From positions 1 to 33,603 of the forward strand of contig JABWCA010000013.1 of NCBI GenBank assembly GCA_013359345.1: DNA of 33,603 nucleotides, written 5' to 3'. Under the pieces are notes generated by a model. It had not been told where the DNA came from, searched no databases, and saw nothing but the letters and a program-made list of their open reading frames with translations. Both the position numbers and the translations under genes were made by a program. Source of the DNA: Ignavibacteriaceae bacterium (GTDB taxonomy: Bacteria; Bacteroidota; Ignavibacteria; Ignavibacteriales; Ignavibacteriaceae). Numbering within the stretch: position 1 is the first letter of the stretch; every line of letters starts with the position of its first letter. Below, piece after piece: positions 1 through 8,013 of this stretch.

Positions 1-90
1 GCGGCTTCACCCGCTGTTGGATCTGCAAAACTCACAATGCAGCAGCAGCAGAACCTCGTAAGAGAGGCGTTCACTATAAACGGAAAGTAA
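1..90 (+). CDS. C-terminal end of an unidentified protein (5' truncated)
   Basis: The first 90 bases read open in frame 1 and end in TAA, giving 29 residues that include a run of four Gln and end in FTINGK. The beginning lies outside the window. The reading is supported mainly by the rho-independent terminator about 70 bases downstream on the same strand. The fragment is too short to assign a family, and I cannot exclude that it is non-coding. Confidence 0.45.
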   Translation, partial: AASPAVGSAKLTMQQQQNLVREAFTINGK

Positions 91-157
91 TAGTGTGATG
101 CTGCAGGATTATGTCAGATAATCCCTTCTCAGCATCGGGGCTGCGTTAAAATTTATG

Positions 158-192
158 AAACCGCACAGAGGTAATTTGTGCGGTTTTTTTAT
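158..192 (+). terminator. Rho-independent terminator after the left-edge gene
   Basis: Ten-base arms AAACCGCACA (158-167) and TGTGCGGTTT (177-186) pair perfectly around a 9-base loop and run into a T tract. This is a strong intrinsic terminator on the plus strand. It separates the left-edge gene from the tRNA-Gly gene. Confidence 0.85.
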
Positions 193-276
193 TTTCAGCA
201 ATTCGTTTCGAATTATTTTTAATTAATATTGACTATTAATAAGCGGCTGATTAATTTTGTTGTACCAAATTTTGAT

Positions 277-349
277 GCGGGCGTAACTCAGCCGGTAGAG
301 TGTCAGCTTCCCAAGCTGAATGCCGCGGGTTCGAATCCCGTCGCCCGCT
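277..349 (+). tRNA. tRNA-Gly (anticodon CCC)
   Basis: A full cloverleaf can be drawn. The acceptor GCGGGCG (277-283) pairs with CGCCCGC (342-348). The D stem is ACTC/GAGT. The anticodon stem TCAGC/GCTGA encloses the loop TTCCCAA, with anticodon CCC at 310-312. The T arm is GCGGG-TTCGAAT-CCCGT, with one G-T wobble. The discriminator is T349 and CCA is not encoded. The CCC anticodon reads GGG codons. Confidence 0.97.
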
Positions 350-459
350 CAAATCACCTCTGTTTTTATGTTATTTCCTGTCATTGAATCACACTCGGCG
401 ATGCTATATCCATTTTATTCGGCATCGGTTCCTCTAAGAAATTATCTTAAAATGAATCA

Positions 460-703
460 GCACTAAAGGAATAATTCTTCATATATTGCCGTTGACTTCA
501 GTCAACGGTGATGAAGGCAATGAACTCCCTATGGTTTTAACCACATCAGAAAAACGGGTGCGCGTGTATTTAATGCGGTTAAAACCGAAATTATTTGCCT
601 GATACCATTCCGTCGGTTAAAACCGACGGCAATAGATAAATAGCTGTAACTCATTATAATAAAAGGGATTGGCACTACAGGAATTATTCGCCATATATTG
701 CCG
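460..703. repeat. Cluster of REP/MITE-like palindromes between two 32-bp direct repeats
   Basis: This gene-free stretch carries layered repeats. A 32-bp sequence at 460-491 recurs at 672-703 with 28 of 32 bases identical; both copies end in ATTGCCG. Between them are perfect hairpins: CCGTTGAC-TTCA-GTCAACGG (489-508), TGGTT/AACCA (532-543), CGGTT/AACCG (576-587) and CCGTCGGTT-AA-AACCGACGG (610-629). ATTGCCG (485-491) and CGGCAAT (627-633) bound a 149-bp segment as short terminal inverted repeats. A near-identical copy of the 610-633 hairpin lies in opposite orientation at about 29873-29896. This fits a family of dispersed non-coding palindromes, but no transposase is visible nearby. Confidence 0.75.
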
Positions 704-755
704 GTGTTATATCAAAAGTAATTTTCACTTTCACCCTGTACTGGTCGAAGGTTGA

Positions 756-841
756 TTTTTCAGGGGATACGATACCCGCATTCCTGACATATACCGCAGG
801 GAATACCCCTGTATCAACCAGGGGACGGGTTGAATATCTGT
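756..841. repeat. Copy A of a dispersed ~85-bp element
   Basis: The block begins TTTTTCAGGGGAT and ends GGGACGGGTTGAATATCTGT. Both ends recur in the same order at 29588-29671, 84 bases long, with a diverged centre. Both copies lie in intergenic regions beside palindromic repeats. I do not recognise the element. A non-coding repeat or structured RNA is possible. Confidence 0.65.
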
Positions 842-892
842 TAACAAAAAACACTGCAAGATTTTGCTATGTCTCATGATCACCTTTAAAAC

Positions 893-922
893 AAAAAACC
901 CGGAGGGCAACTCCGGGTTTTG
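893..922 (-). terminator. Terminator of secD-secF
   Basis: Eleven-base arms AAAACCCGGAG (895-905) and CTCCGGGTTTT (911-921) pair perfectly around GGCAA. On the minus strand the hairpin is followed by a T-rich tail, about 20 bases beyond the secF stop codon. It should end the secD-secF transcript. The T run on the plus side is weaker. Confidence 0.88.
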
Positions 923-943
923 AGTATAAAAGAAAGATAAAAA

Positions 944-2083
944 TCAGAATTCGATTTTCTTTTTGCTTCTTGCGGCATAGTCAAGAACAAGCGCACTCGC
1001 TACGAAGATTGAGGAGTAGGTACCAATAATAATACCGAAGAAGAGTGTGAATGAGAAAGCTCTGAGCACTTCACCGCCAAAAAGGAGGAGTATAAACACT
1101 GCAAGCAATGTTGTACCACCGGTGAGTATTGTACGGCTCATCGTTTTGTTTATCGCTTCATTCATCAGATCTGTGAGCTTGCCTGATTTGTGAACCTTGA
1201 TGGTCTCGCGGACACGGTCAAAAACGATAACTGTATCGTTAATCGAGTAACCAACAAGGGTAAGAAAGGCTGCGATAACTGTGAGATCCACTTCCAGGTT
1301 AAGTCCCGGAATAACACCATAAAGTATTGAATAAAGACCGACAGTGATGAGAACGTCGTGGAACAGAGCTATAACCGCACCAACCGCGAAGATCCACTTA
1401 AACCTGAATGAGAGATAAATCAGGATACCGAGAAGTGAAATAACAACTGCAAGGAGAGCCTGCAGTTTAAGTTCTTCACCTATCTTGGGACCAACTCTGT
1501 CTTCACGGAGAACAACAAAGTTATTGTCTTTATTGTTTGCTTTTATTGTTTCTTTAATCCAGTCGGCAATACCGATACTGACAATGACAAGCGAGCTGTT
1601 GTTTTCTTCTTCCATTCTTGAAGCCTGATAACCTCTGGCAATCAGATAATCAACAACATCTGAAGCAGAAACTGTTGAATCAAAGCTGTAAACTGCAGCA
1701 TTTGCAGAATCTCTGACGAGTTTGTAATTGCCGCCTTTTACGGCATCTTTAACTGCAGCATTGACATTAGCAGTTACTTTAGGACGAACTTCCGCCGGAA
1801 TTGACTGAAGTTCTGTTCTCACCAGCACTCCGGTTTCCGCACCAAAAGTTTTAACTTCAACGTTTCCGAGTTCAGTTTTGCTCATTGCATCACGCATTTT
1901 GGTGATATCAATGGGTTTATCAAACTGAAAAACGATTTCGGAACCGCCTTTGAAGTCGATACCGAACTGCATTCCTCTGAAGAGGATACTTAACACACCG
2001 GCAAGAAAAATAATGAGGGAGACTGTATAGAATGTCTTCCTTTTTCCGAGCCAGTCAACATTTAAATTTTTGAAAATTCTCAT
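944..2083 (-). CDS. secF: Protein translocase subunit SecF
   Basis: SecF is an inner-membrane RND-type partner of SecYEG that with SecD uses the proton-motive force to pull exported proteins across the membrane. The 379-residue product has an N-terminal membrane segment (about 17-36), the diagnostic FGIDFKGG (40-47), a periplasmic domain of about 150 residues, and a C-terminal bundle of five hydrophobic segments with the SINDTVIVFDRVRE motif of the SecD/SecF membrane core. The periplasmic part is somewhat longer than in E. coli SecF (323 residues). It lies 30 bases downstream of secD on the same strand, so the two genes are almost certainly cotranscribed. A strong terminator follows. Confidence 0.97.
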   Translation of the reverse strand: MRIFKNLNVDWLGKRKTFYTVSLIIFLAGVLSILFRGMQFGIDFKGGSEIVFQFDKPIDITKMRDAMSKTELGNVEVKTFGAETGVLVRTELQSIPAEVRPKVTANVNAAVKDAVKGGNYKLVRDSANAAVYSFDSTVSASDVVDYLIARGYQASRMEEENNSSLVIVSIGIADWIKETIKANNKDNNFVVLREDRVGPKIGEELKLQALLAVVISLLGILIYLSFRFKWIFAVGAVIALFHDVLITVGLYSILYGVIPGLNLEVDLTVIAAFLTLVGYSINDTVIVFDRVRETIKVHKSGKLTDLMNEAINKTMSRTILTGGTTLLAVFILLLFGGEVLRAFSFTLFFGIIIGTYSSIFVASALVLDYAARSKKKIEF

Positions 2084-2113
2084 TTGTAAAATTGCTCCTA
2101 TAAAGCTGTTTTA

Positions 2114-4024
2114 TTAACCAATTGAAATCTTTGCGCCTTTGCTTACAGAGAGTTCCATTATCATTTTAGTTATCACGAGAGCACCGAACAATGAAGTTGC
2201 CAGACCGATCATAAGGGTTAAGGCAAAACCCTGGATGGGGCCTGTACCGAACTGATAAAGCACGATACCTGTGATGAGTGTTGTGATGTTGGAATCCCAG
2301 ATAGCTGAATAGGCTTTGGAAAAACCGCCTTCAAGAGCAGCTTTGGTTGTTTTACCTGAATCAAGTTCTTCTCTGATACGCTCAAAAATCAGTACGTTGG
2401 CATCAACCGCCATACCAATGGTAAGAACTATACCTGCGATACCGGGGAGCGTAAGTGTGGCTCCGAATCCTGCAAGCACTCCCAGAATAAAAAGGATAGT
2501 TGTAAAGAGAGCCACTGCAGCAATTGATCCTGATTTCTGATAGTAGAAGATCATGAATCCGGCTACAAGCAGGTAACCGAGCAGTGCTGACATGAAACCT
2601 GAATTAACAGAGTCTTCACCAAGTGACGGACCAACCGTTCTCTCTTCGATAACTTCAACGGGGGCAGAGAAAGCGCCGGCATTCAGGATGATGGCAAGAT
2701 TTTTGGCTTCGTTAAGATCAGCCATGCCTTCAATCTGTGAACGTCCGCCGGTGATTTTATTATTAACCACAGGAGCTGAATATACAACACCGTCAAGTAC
2801 TATTGCTATTCTCTTTTTAATGTTTGCGCCGGTTATTCTTGCCCACTCAAGTGAACCTTCAGAGTTCATAGCCATTGTAACGATAGCCTTGCTGCTGTTA
2901 GGGTCAATGTTGCCGACCGCTTCAGTGATAACACCGCCGGTCAGTTCCGCATTTTTATTAACGCAGATTATTGAATAGACGCCTTCGCCGTCTACAAAAT
3001 TCATTGGTTTGGCAGAGAAGAGGAAATCTATATTATCAGGAACCACCCTCTGGATTTCCGGTCTGCTGAGAATCTCTTCAAACTTGGCTTTGTCTGTTTC
3101 TTTAATGAGGGCATCACCTGATTCAAGCGGCTGAATGATTTTGAATAAGGGATTCTCGTTATTCTGAGCTGTCTGATTCGTCTTGGCAGTATCTTTATTA
3201 GCTGCAACGGTTGAATCATTAGCTGCTTTTGTTGTGTCAGTTTTGGCAGAATCAGTATTAACTTCAATTCCGGCCATGACATTATTTATGTTCTGAAGAA
3301 TTCCGAATGCGAACTGAGGATCCTTAACGAGTCTGAACTCAAGGAGAGCCGTGCTCTGTATAAGCTGGCGGGCTTCTTCTTCATTTGCAATGCCGGGTAA
3401 TTCAACAATTATTCTTCTGTTACCCTGTCTCTGGATTGAGGGTTCTGCAACACCGTACTGGTCAACGCGGTTTCTGATGATTTCTTCAGCTCTGAGAACT
3501 GCGTCTTCGGTCTGTGTTTCAAGATCACTGACAATCTTTGCATCATCCTCTCTTACAGAACCGAAATATCTGCTGAGTCTGATGTTGTTTTCAGCAAGCT
3601 TCCTTACAAGCACTGAAACTATTGCAACATCTTCTCTGTCAGCTTCTTCCTGAGCTTCTTTAAGGATTGTGCGGAATTTGTCATCGGGATTATTTGCAAG
3701 TTTGCCGAGGAGCTGTGCGGTGTTCACTTCAAGAACAACACGCATACCACCCTGAAGGTCAAGACCCAGTTTAATCCTTTTGGCACGGGCATCACGGATT
3801 GAAGGATCTGCTGATTTGAGACTGTCTTCAACACGCTTCAGAGTTCTCTGCAGCTCGGCTTTGGAAACAGAAGGGTTTGCTTGTTTAGTCGATTTCTCTT
3901 TTTCTTCCAGTACCTTGCTTATCTTATCTGAGTTAAGGTAATCCTGGTAGGTGGGGTAAAGCAAATAGAGCGAGAGCGCGAAAACCCCAACAATAAGAAT
4001 TAACCGGAATCTGAATTCTTTCAT
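2114..4024 (-). CDS. secD: Protein translocase subunit SecD
   Basis: SecD is the first-encoded partner of SecF in the SecDF export motor of the inner membrane. The 636-residue product has an N-terminal membrane segment (about 7-24), LGLDLQGG (86-93), the periplasmic P1 region with VDQYGVAEPSIQRQG, and a C-terminal six-helix RND-like bundle containing GMAVDANVLIFERIREEL. Residues about 256-291 form a low-complexity insert rich in Asn, Thr, Asp, Lys and Ala, absent from compact SecD proteins; it is probably a flexible linker in the periplasmic domain. The start ATG is preceded by a purine-rich AAGAGAG. The gene is divergent from the peptidase gene across a 228-base gap. Confidence 0.97.
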   Translation of the reverse strand: MKEFRFRLILIVGVFALSLYLLYPTYQDYLNSDKISKVLEEKEKSTKQANPSVSKAELQRTLKRVEDSLKSADPSIRDARAKRIKLGLDLQGGMRVVLEVNTAQLLGKLANNPDDKFRTILKEAQEEADREDVAIVSVLVRKLAENNIRLSRYFGSVREDDAKIVSDLETQTEDAVLRAEEIIRNRVDQYGVAEPSIQRQGNRRIIVELPGIANEEEARQLIQSTALLEFRLVKDPQFAFGILQNINNVMAGIEVNTDSAKTDTTKAANDSTVAANKDTAKTNQTAQNNENPLFKIIQPLESGDALIKETDKAKFEEILSRPEIQRVVPDNIDFLFSAKPMNFVDGEGVYSIICVNKNAELTGGVITEAVGNIDPNSSKAIVTMAMNSEGSLEWARITGANIKKRIAIVLDGVVYSAPVVNNKITGGRSQIEGMADLNEAKNLAIILNAGAFSAPVEVIEERTVGPSLGEDSVNSGFMSALLGYLLVAGFMIFYYQKSGSIAAVALFTTILFILGVLAGFGATLTLPGIAGIVLTIGMAVDANVLIFERIREELDSGKTTKAALEGGFSKAYSAIWDSNITTLITGIVLYQFGTGPIQGFALTLMIGLATSLFGALVITKMIMELSVSKGAKISIG

Positions 4025-4063
4025 ATCTCTCTTGTTTTGTATTGATAAAAAATAAAGACCTTA

Positions 4064-4092
4064 AATTTACTTTTAAATCCGCAAAAAATCAA
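4064..4092 (-). promoter_or_regulatory. Possible sigma-70-like promoter for secD-secF
   Basis: On the minus strand TTGATT (4087-4092) and TAAATT (4064-4069) are separated by 17 bases and lie about 40 bases upstream of the secD start. Each box matches the consensus at only some positions and the region is A/T-rich, so this is a tentative call. Confidence 0.25.
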
Positions 4093-4171
4093 TAAAATAT
4101 TTGTTTTGCAATGGGTTATAATGCGCTTCACGGGGAATAATTTTGACCTGAGCGTCAGAATTTAACTTTAT

Positions 4172-4200
4172 TTATCAGTTTCTTGTTATTGAGCTATAAT
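4172..4200 (+). promoter_or_regulatory. Possible sigma-70-like promoter for the M3 peptidase gene
   Basis: TTATCA (4172-4177) and a perfect TATAAT (4195-4200) are separated by 17 bases. They lie about 50 bases upstream of the peptidase start codon, which is preceded by an AGGAGA ribosome-binding site at 4239-4244. The -35 box matches the consensus at four of six positions. Confidence 0.4.
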
Positions 4201-4252
4201 TATTTTAGAATTTCAGAGTTTATTAAAAATATTTTTACAGGAGAACTTAATT

Positions 4253-6100
4253 ATGCCGGTCTTTTCAGAAGCCGATCTTACAAATCTTTACTCACCCGAA
4301 GGATCGGGCAAACTGCCCCGGAGGAGTGAAATTTCAGAAGAATTCACATGGAATCTGAAAGATATCTATGAAACTGCTGATGAGTGGGAACGCGATTTTG
4401 CTTTCATAGAATCAAAGTTTCCTGTTTACGGTGAGTACCAGGGAAAGCTCGGAGAATCGGCTGATATTCTTGCAGCTTGTCTTAAGCTTGATGAAGAAGT
4501 TGGCATCAGGCTTGAAAGACTCCATCTTTACGCCATGCTGCTTCATGACAGCGATCTCAAGGAGGAGAAAGGCACTGAACTCCATTCAAGAATCAGGTCG
4601 CTTTATGTAAAGTGCGGCGCAGCATCGTCATTTATTACCCCGGAGCTTGTATCGCTTGATGAATCATATCTGAGATCGGTGCTTAAAGATGAGAGATTCA
4701 AGGGCTATGATCACTTCATTGATAATATCCTGAGAAAAAAGAACCACACGCTTTCAGCAGCCGAGGAAAAACTTCTTGCCATGTCAGGGGATATAAGCGG
4801 AGTGCCTTATGATGTGTTTACAGTTTTCACAAACGCCGATATGCAGTTCCCTGAAGTTGAAGATGAGCAGGGCACCAGGATGGAAATGAGCCACGGCAGG
4901 TATTATGCAGCGCTTTATTCAAAAGACCGCGGTTACAGGGAGCGTGCATTCAAAGCGTATTACAAGCCGTTTATCGATTTCTCAAACACTCTTTCCTCAA
5001 TGTTCAGTGGCAATCTTAAATCGAAAGTGTTTTATGCGAAAGCAAAAAATTTCGGTTCTGCAAAGGAAGCCGCTCTCTTCTCAAATAACATCCCGGTTGA
5101 AGTTTATGATAATCTGGTGAAAACTGTGAATGAGAACATGGCTCCCATGCACAGGTGGGCAGATCTTAAACGCAGGATCCTGAAACTTGAAAAGCTCCGG
5201 CCGTTTGATTCTTATGTGGGTCTCTTTGAATCTGGGGATGTGAGAAAGTATGAATACAAAGAAGGTGTGCAGCTCGTTCTTGATTCGCTTCAGGTGATGG
5301 GAGGGGAGTATATCAAATCGCTCAAAACGGCATTTGATAATCGCTGGATTGATGTATATGAAACGGAAAACAAGCGGGGGGGTGCGTACTCATCGGGCAC
5401 AACATTCGGGGTGCATCCTTATGTGCTGATGAACTATACAAACCTGCTTAATGATGTCTTCACTCTCACTCATGAGATGGGACACAATATGCATTCATAT
5501 TACACAGGGCAGAGCCAGCCCTATATTTATTCCGATTACACAATTTTCCTCGCAGAGGTTGCAAGTACCTTTAATGAATCGCTTCTGCTTGATTACATGA
5601 TAGAGAATGCGAAATCGGATGAGGAAAAACTCAGCCTGATTGAAAAGTACCTGAATAACGTCACCACCACTTTTTACAGACAAACCATGTTCGCCGAGTT
5701 TGAGGATCTGGTTTACTCAAGAATTGAAAAGGGCGAGGCCCTCACCGTTCCTGAACTGAGGAAAATGTACGGGGGGATGTATCAGAAGTACTGGGGCCCC
5801 GCAATGCAGGTTGATACCGAAGAGGAATTCACCTGGGCGCGCGTGCCGCACTTCTATTATAACTTCTATGTTTATCAGTATGCAACGGGAATGGCAGCAT
5901 CAGAGGCGCTGGCTTCGCTGGTTAAAAGTGAAGGTGAACCCGCAGTTAAACGATACCTGAATTTTCTGAAAGCGGGCAGTTCAAAGTACTCAATAGATAT
6001 ACTCAAAGATGCCGGGGTTGATATGACCACCGATGCACCCGTAATTGCCATTGTCAATAAGATGAACCGCTATCTCGATATGGTTGAGAAGATAGTTTGA
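4253..6100 (+). CDS. pepF: Oligoendopeptidase F, M3 family zinc metallopeptidase
   Basis: M3B peptidases such as PepF cut short peptides in the cytoplasm, recycling fragments from protein or signal-peptide turnover. The 615-residue length fits the family (about 600). The zinc-binding HEMGH lies at 407-411, and the likely third ligand is Glu435 in the following AEVAST helix, at the expected spacing of about 28 residues. The C-terminal stretch with VPHFYYNFYVYQYATG is typical of PepF and contains substrate-binding Tyr/His residues. There is no signal peptide. AGGAGA sits 8 bases before the ATG, which fixes the start. The gene stands alone, divergent from secD, with repeats downstream. An exact PepF subgroup cannot be assigned by eye. 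Confidence 0.95.
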   Translation: MPVFSEADLTNLYSPEGSGKLPRRSEISEEFTWNLKDIYETADEWERDFAFIESKFPVYGEYQGKLGESADILAACLKLDEEVGIRLERLHLYAMLLHDSDLKEEKGTELHSRIRSLYVKCGAASSFITPELVSLDESYLRSVLKDERFKGYDHFIDNILRKKNHTLSAAEEKLLAMSGDISGVPYDVFTVFTNADMQFPEVEDEQGTRMEMSHGRYYAALYSKDRGYRERAFKAYYKPFIDFSNTLSSMFSGNLKSKVFYAKAKNFGSAKEAALFSNNIPVEVYDNLVKTVNENMAPMHRWADLKRRILKLEKLRPFDSYVGLFESGDVRKYEYKEGVQLVLDSLQVMGGEYIKSLKTAFDNRWIDVYETENKRGGAYSSGTTFGVHPYVLMNYTNLLNDVFTLTHEMGHNMHSYYTGQSQPYIYSDYTIFLAEVASTFNESLLLDYMIENAKSDEEKLSLIEKYLNNVTTTFYRQTMFAEFEDLVYSRIEKGEALTVPELRKMYGGMYQKYWGPAMQVDTEEEFTWARVPHFYYNFYVYQYATGMAASEALASLVKSEGEPAVKRYLNFLKAGSSKYSIDILKDAGVDMTTDAPVIAIVNKMNRYLDMVEKIV

Positions 6101-6257
6101 GTTTTATTGCCGGTGTTGAGCCCATCAAATATGCGTTTGTGCCGGTAAATTAATAAATGATTTAATGCTGTTTGCCGCACCCGCATACATTATGGGCTAT
6201 ATGCATTTTGCATACTCATTGCAGAACAACTGTTTTTTGCAAACCAAATGCAGAATA

Positions 6258-6313
6258 CCAATTTTAGAAAGCCAATTTTAGAAAGCCAATTTTAGAAAGC
6301 CAGTTTTATAAAG
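6258..6313. repeat. Four tandem copies of a 14-bp repeat
   Basis: Three exact copies of CCAATTTTAGAAAG (6258-6299) and a fourth with two changes (6300-6313) abut the 30-bp palindrome. The 14-bp period is not a multiple of three and no reading frame covers it convincingly, so it is non-coding. Confidence 0.9.
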
Positions 6314-6343
6314 CCCATTCGGGGGAAGCTTCCCCCGAATGGG
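6314..6343. repeat. Perfect 30-bp palindrome
   Basis: CCCATTCGGGGGAAG is followed directly by its reverse complement CTTCCCCCGAATGGG, with AAGCTT at the centre. With no unpaired spacer it could extrude as a cruciform in DNA, or form a hairpin with a tight loop in RNA. It joins the 14-bp repeat to the first 66-bp repeat unit, sharing AATGGG with the latter. There is no T tract, so it does not look like a standard intrinsic terminator. Confidence 0.95.
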
Positions 6344-6643
6344 TGCTAGTGTGGCATGGGTACAATGCATAAGGTTGTTATTGCAAAATTGGTATTGGCA
6401 CTTAATGGGTGCTAGTGTGGCATGGGTACAATGCATAAGGTTGTTATTGCAAAATTGGTATTGGCACTTAATGGGTGTTAGTGTGGCATGGGTGCAATGC
6501 ATAAGGTTGTTATTGCAAAATTGGTATTGGCACTTAATGGGTGTTAGTGTGGCATGGGTACAATGCCAAAGGTATTAGTGCAAAATGGGTGTTAGTGTGG
6601 CACGAGTACAATGCATAAGGTTGATATTGGAAAATTGGTAACA
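6338..6643. repeat. Tandem array of a 66-bp repeat (about 4.5 units)
   Basis: Units begin AATGGGTG at 6338, 6404, 6470, 6536 and 6584. The first three are 66 bases and nearly identical; units 1 and 2 match completely and unit 3 differs at two positions. The fourth is shortened by 18 bases to 48, and the fifth is diverged and fades near 6643. Because 66 is divisible by three, both strands show artificial open frames of repeated 22-residue blocks. These have no start context or domain signature and I treat them as spurious. The array is a minisatellite-like, probably length-variable locus. Confidence 0.93.
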
Positions 6644-7040
6644 GTACACATGAGTAAAAACGCACAGGGGCAAAAAGGAGGTTTGTTAAAGAGGCAAATT
6701 GGGCCGGTGATTAACCGGTTAAACGGGTAAATATTTTTCTGATCAGGCTGATGTAAAAATGTTTGCCTGTGTACCTTACACTGCAACCTGATGACAACAG
6801 ATAATTAAAACACCATCGCAGCCGGCTAGCTGATAACTGAGCCCGGGTTTTCACTTCACCCACTGTTAAATTTTTACACACGGCGATTGTGTGCACCCTG
6901 AATATCAAAAAGCCTTGCCTCTGACTTTTGAAAAACGCATTCTTATCAGGTGTTGAATTGTGTGGTGCTGCATGTTATCGGAACCAGACAGACTGGCCTT
7001 TCCGGATTCCTGCCTGGGAGCAGTTCAGGACTGAATTAAA
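6644..7040. other. Gap after the repeat array; no gene seen
   Basis: About 400 bases separate the repeat array from the stop codon of the minus-strand Pro/Gln-rich gene. Short open frames occur on both strands but lack ribosome-binding sites and recognisable protein features. A small CCGGT/ACCGG hairpin near 6704-6718 lacks a T tract. I see no RNA gene. Confidence 0.5.
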
Positions 7041-7724
7041 TCACTTGAATGAAACGGGAGGTCTGCCGCCGCGGCGGGAGTCATCGGGTCTGCCGGGGAA
7101 GGGGCCCGGTTCAGCTTTTTTCTGTTCAGGTCTGGGGTAGTAGTATGGAGTTCCTGCTGACTGAGGTGCGGGTGAACGCAAAGCTGCCTGCTGGTTATTG
7201 ATAACCTGAATTCTTTCTTCTTTAGGTTTCACGTACGCCTGGTAAACTTTGCTTTGTGCGCGCATTCTTCGCTCGGGCGCATATCTGCCCTGATCTGCAT
7301 AATAAGACTGCTGGCTTCTGCCTGAGCTTTGCATCTGCTGAGAAGGGTATGCGGGAGTCTGATGGCGCTGGTCATAGTAAGCGCCCTGCTGATCGTAATA
7401 CTGCTGCTGCGGATAACCCTGCTGCTGCGGATATGGCGGCTGCTGGGGATAACTCTGCTGCTGCTGCGGAGGATATGCTGCCTGCTGAGGTACAGGTGGC
7501 GGGGGAGGAGGCGGCGGAGCAGGTTTTGCCACGTTTTGCGCAACCACAGGTTTCTGCTGCTGAACAGGCGGCGGAGGCGGTGCTGCTGACGGGCCTGTTT
7601 TCTGTTTTTTCTCGCCTGTAATCAGGGCTTTGATTTTATAATAGATAAAAGAGCCCAGCACAAAAGCAACCGCAATAGCTCCGAATGCCAGTACGGTGTA
7701 TTTTACTAGGGGAATTAGCTCCAT
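7041..7724 (-). CDS. Single-pass membrane protein with Pro/Gln/Tyr-rich tail, function unknown
   Basis: The 227-residue product starts with a hydrophobic segment (about 8-30) followed by a basic stretch with KIKALITGEKKQK, predicting a short N-terminus, one membrane helix and a C-terminal tail. The tail is low complexity: poly-Pro runs (PPPPPP), then many YPQQ-like repeats (about 80-130), and a Tyr/Arg/Gln-rich end. Such tails are usually disordered. An AGGAAG lies 10 bases upstream of the ATG on the minus strand. It is divergent from HU across 289 bases. I do not recognise a family. The biased composition makes the other long frames over this region shadows. Confidence 0.72.
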   Translation of the reverse strand: MELIPLVKYTVLAFGAIAVAFVLGSFIYYKIKALITGEKKQKTGPSAAPPPPPVQQQKPVVAQNVAKPAPPPPPPPPVPQQAAYPPQQQQSYPQQPPYPQQQGYPQQQYYDQQGAYYDQRHQTPAYPSQQMQSSGRSQQSYYADQGRYAPERRMRAQSKVYQAYVKPKEERIQVINNQQAALRSPAPQSAGTPYYYPRPEQKKAEPGPFPGRPDDSRRGGRPPVSFK

Positions 7725-7978
7725 TAACTTTTAACTTCCTGATTACAACTGAAAATGAATGACTTAAAAATAAATAAAAAACAATTTATTAAGATACTGA
7801 AATCATAATTCAATTCAATTTGATCCTCTTTACAGCCCTTAAATTATTTTTAAGTTGTACCCATATATAACACAGGGGTTTTAAATTTCTCAAAAATTCT
7901 GATAAATGGTCTGTTAAATAAATATTATGACTGAATATAATTGTATTTATAGCTGTAAATACTTAAATTTTCAGTCTG

Positions 7979-7986
7979 TATTTTTG
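7979..7986 (+). promoter_or_regulatory. Possible Bacteroidetes-type -7 element upstream of HU
   Basis: TATTTTTG fits the TAnnTTTG -7 element known for Bacteroidetes primary sigma factors and lies 28 bases before the HU start. No clear -33 TTG partner is seen at the expected distance, so the call is weak. The rest of the 289-base gap is A/T-rich without other recognisable features. Confidence 0.25.
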
Positions 7987-8013
7987 TAAGTTCAGAAAAA
8001 ATGGAGATATAGA

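Noticed and set aside
6278-6578. Open frames on both strands across the 66-bp array, encoding repeated 22-residue blocks
   Set aside because: They exist only because 66 is divisible by three and the unit lacks stops. They lack start signals and appear on both strands at once.
6314-6643. CRISPR array
   Set aside because: The 66-bp units abut with no unique spacers, and no cas gene is present.
7229-7621. Overlapping frames within the Pro/Gln-rich gene, rich in Arg/Leu or Ala
   Set aside because: They are shadows of the repetitive CAG/CCG-type codons. Only the minus-strand 7041-7724 frame has a membrane helix at the start and an SD.
7753-7806. 17-codon ATG frame upstream of HU as a leader peptide
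   Set aside because: It has no ribosome-binding site and no attenuator structure, and such short frames are expected by chance.
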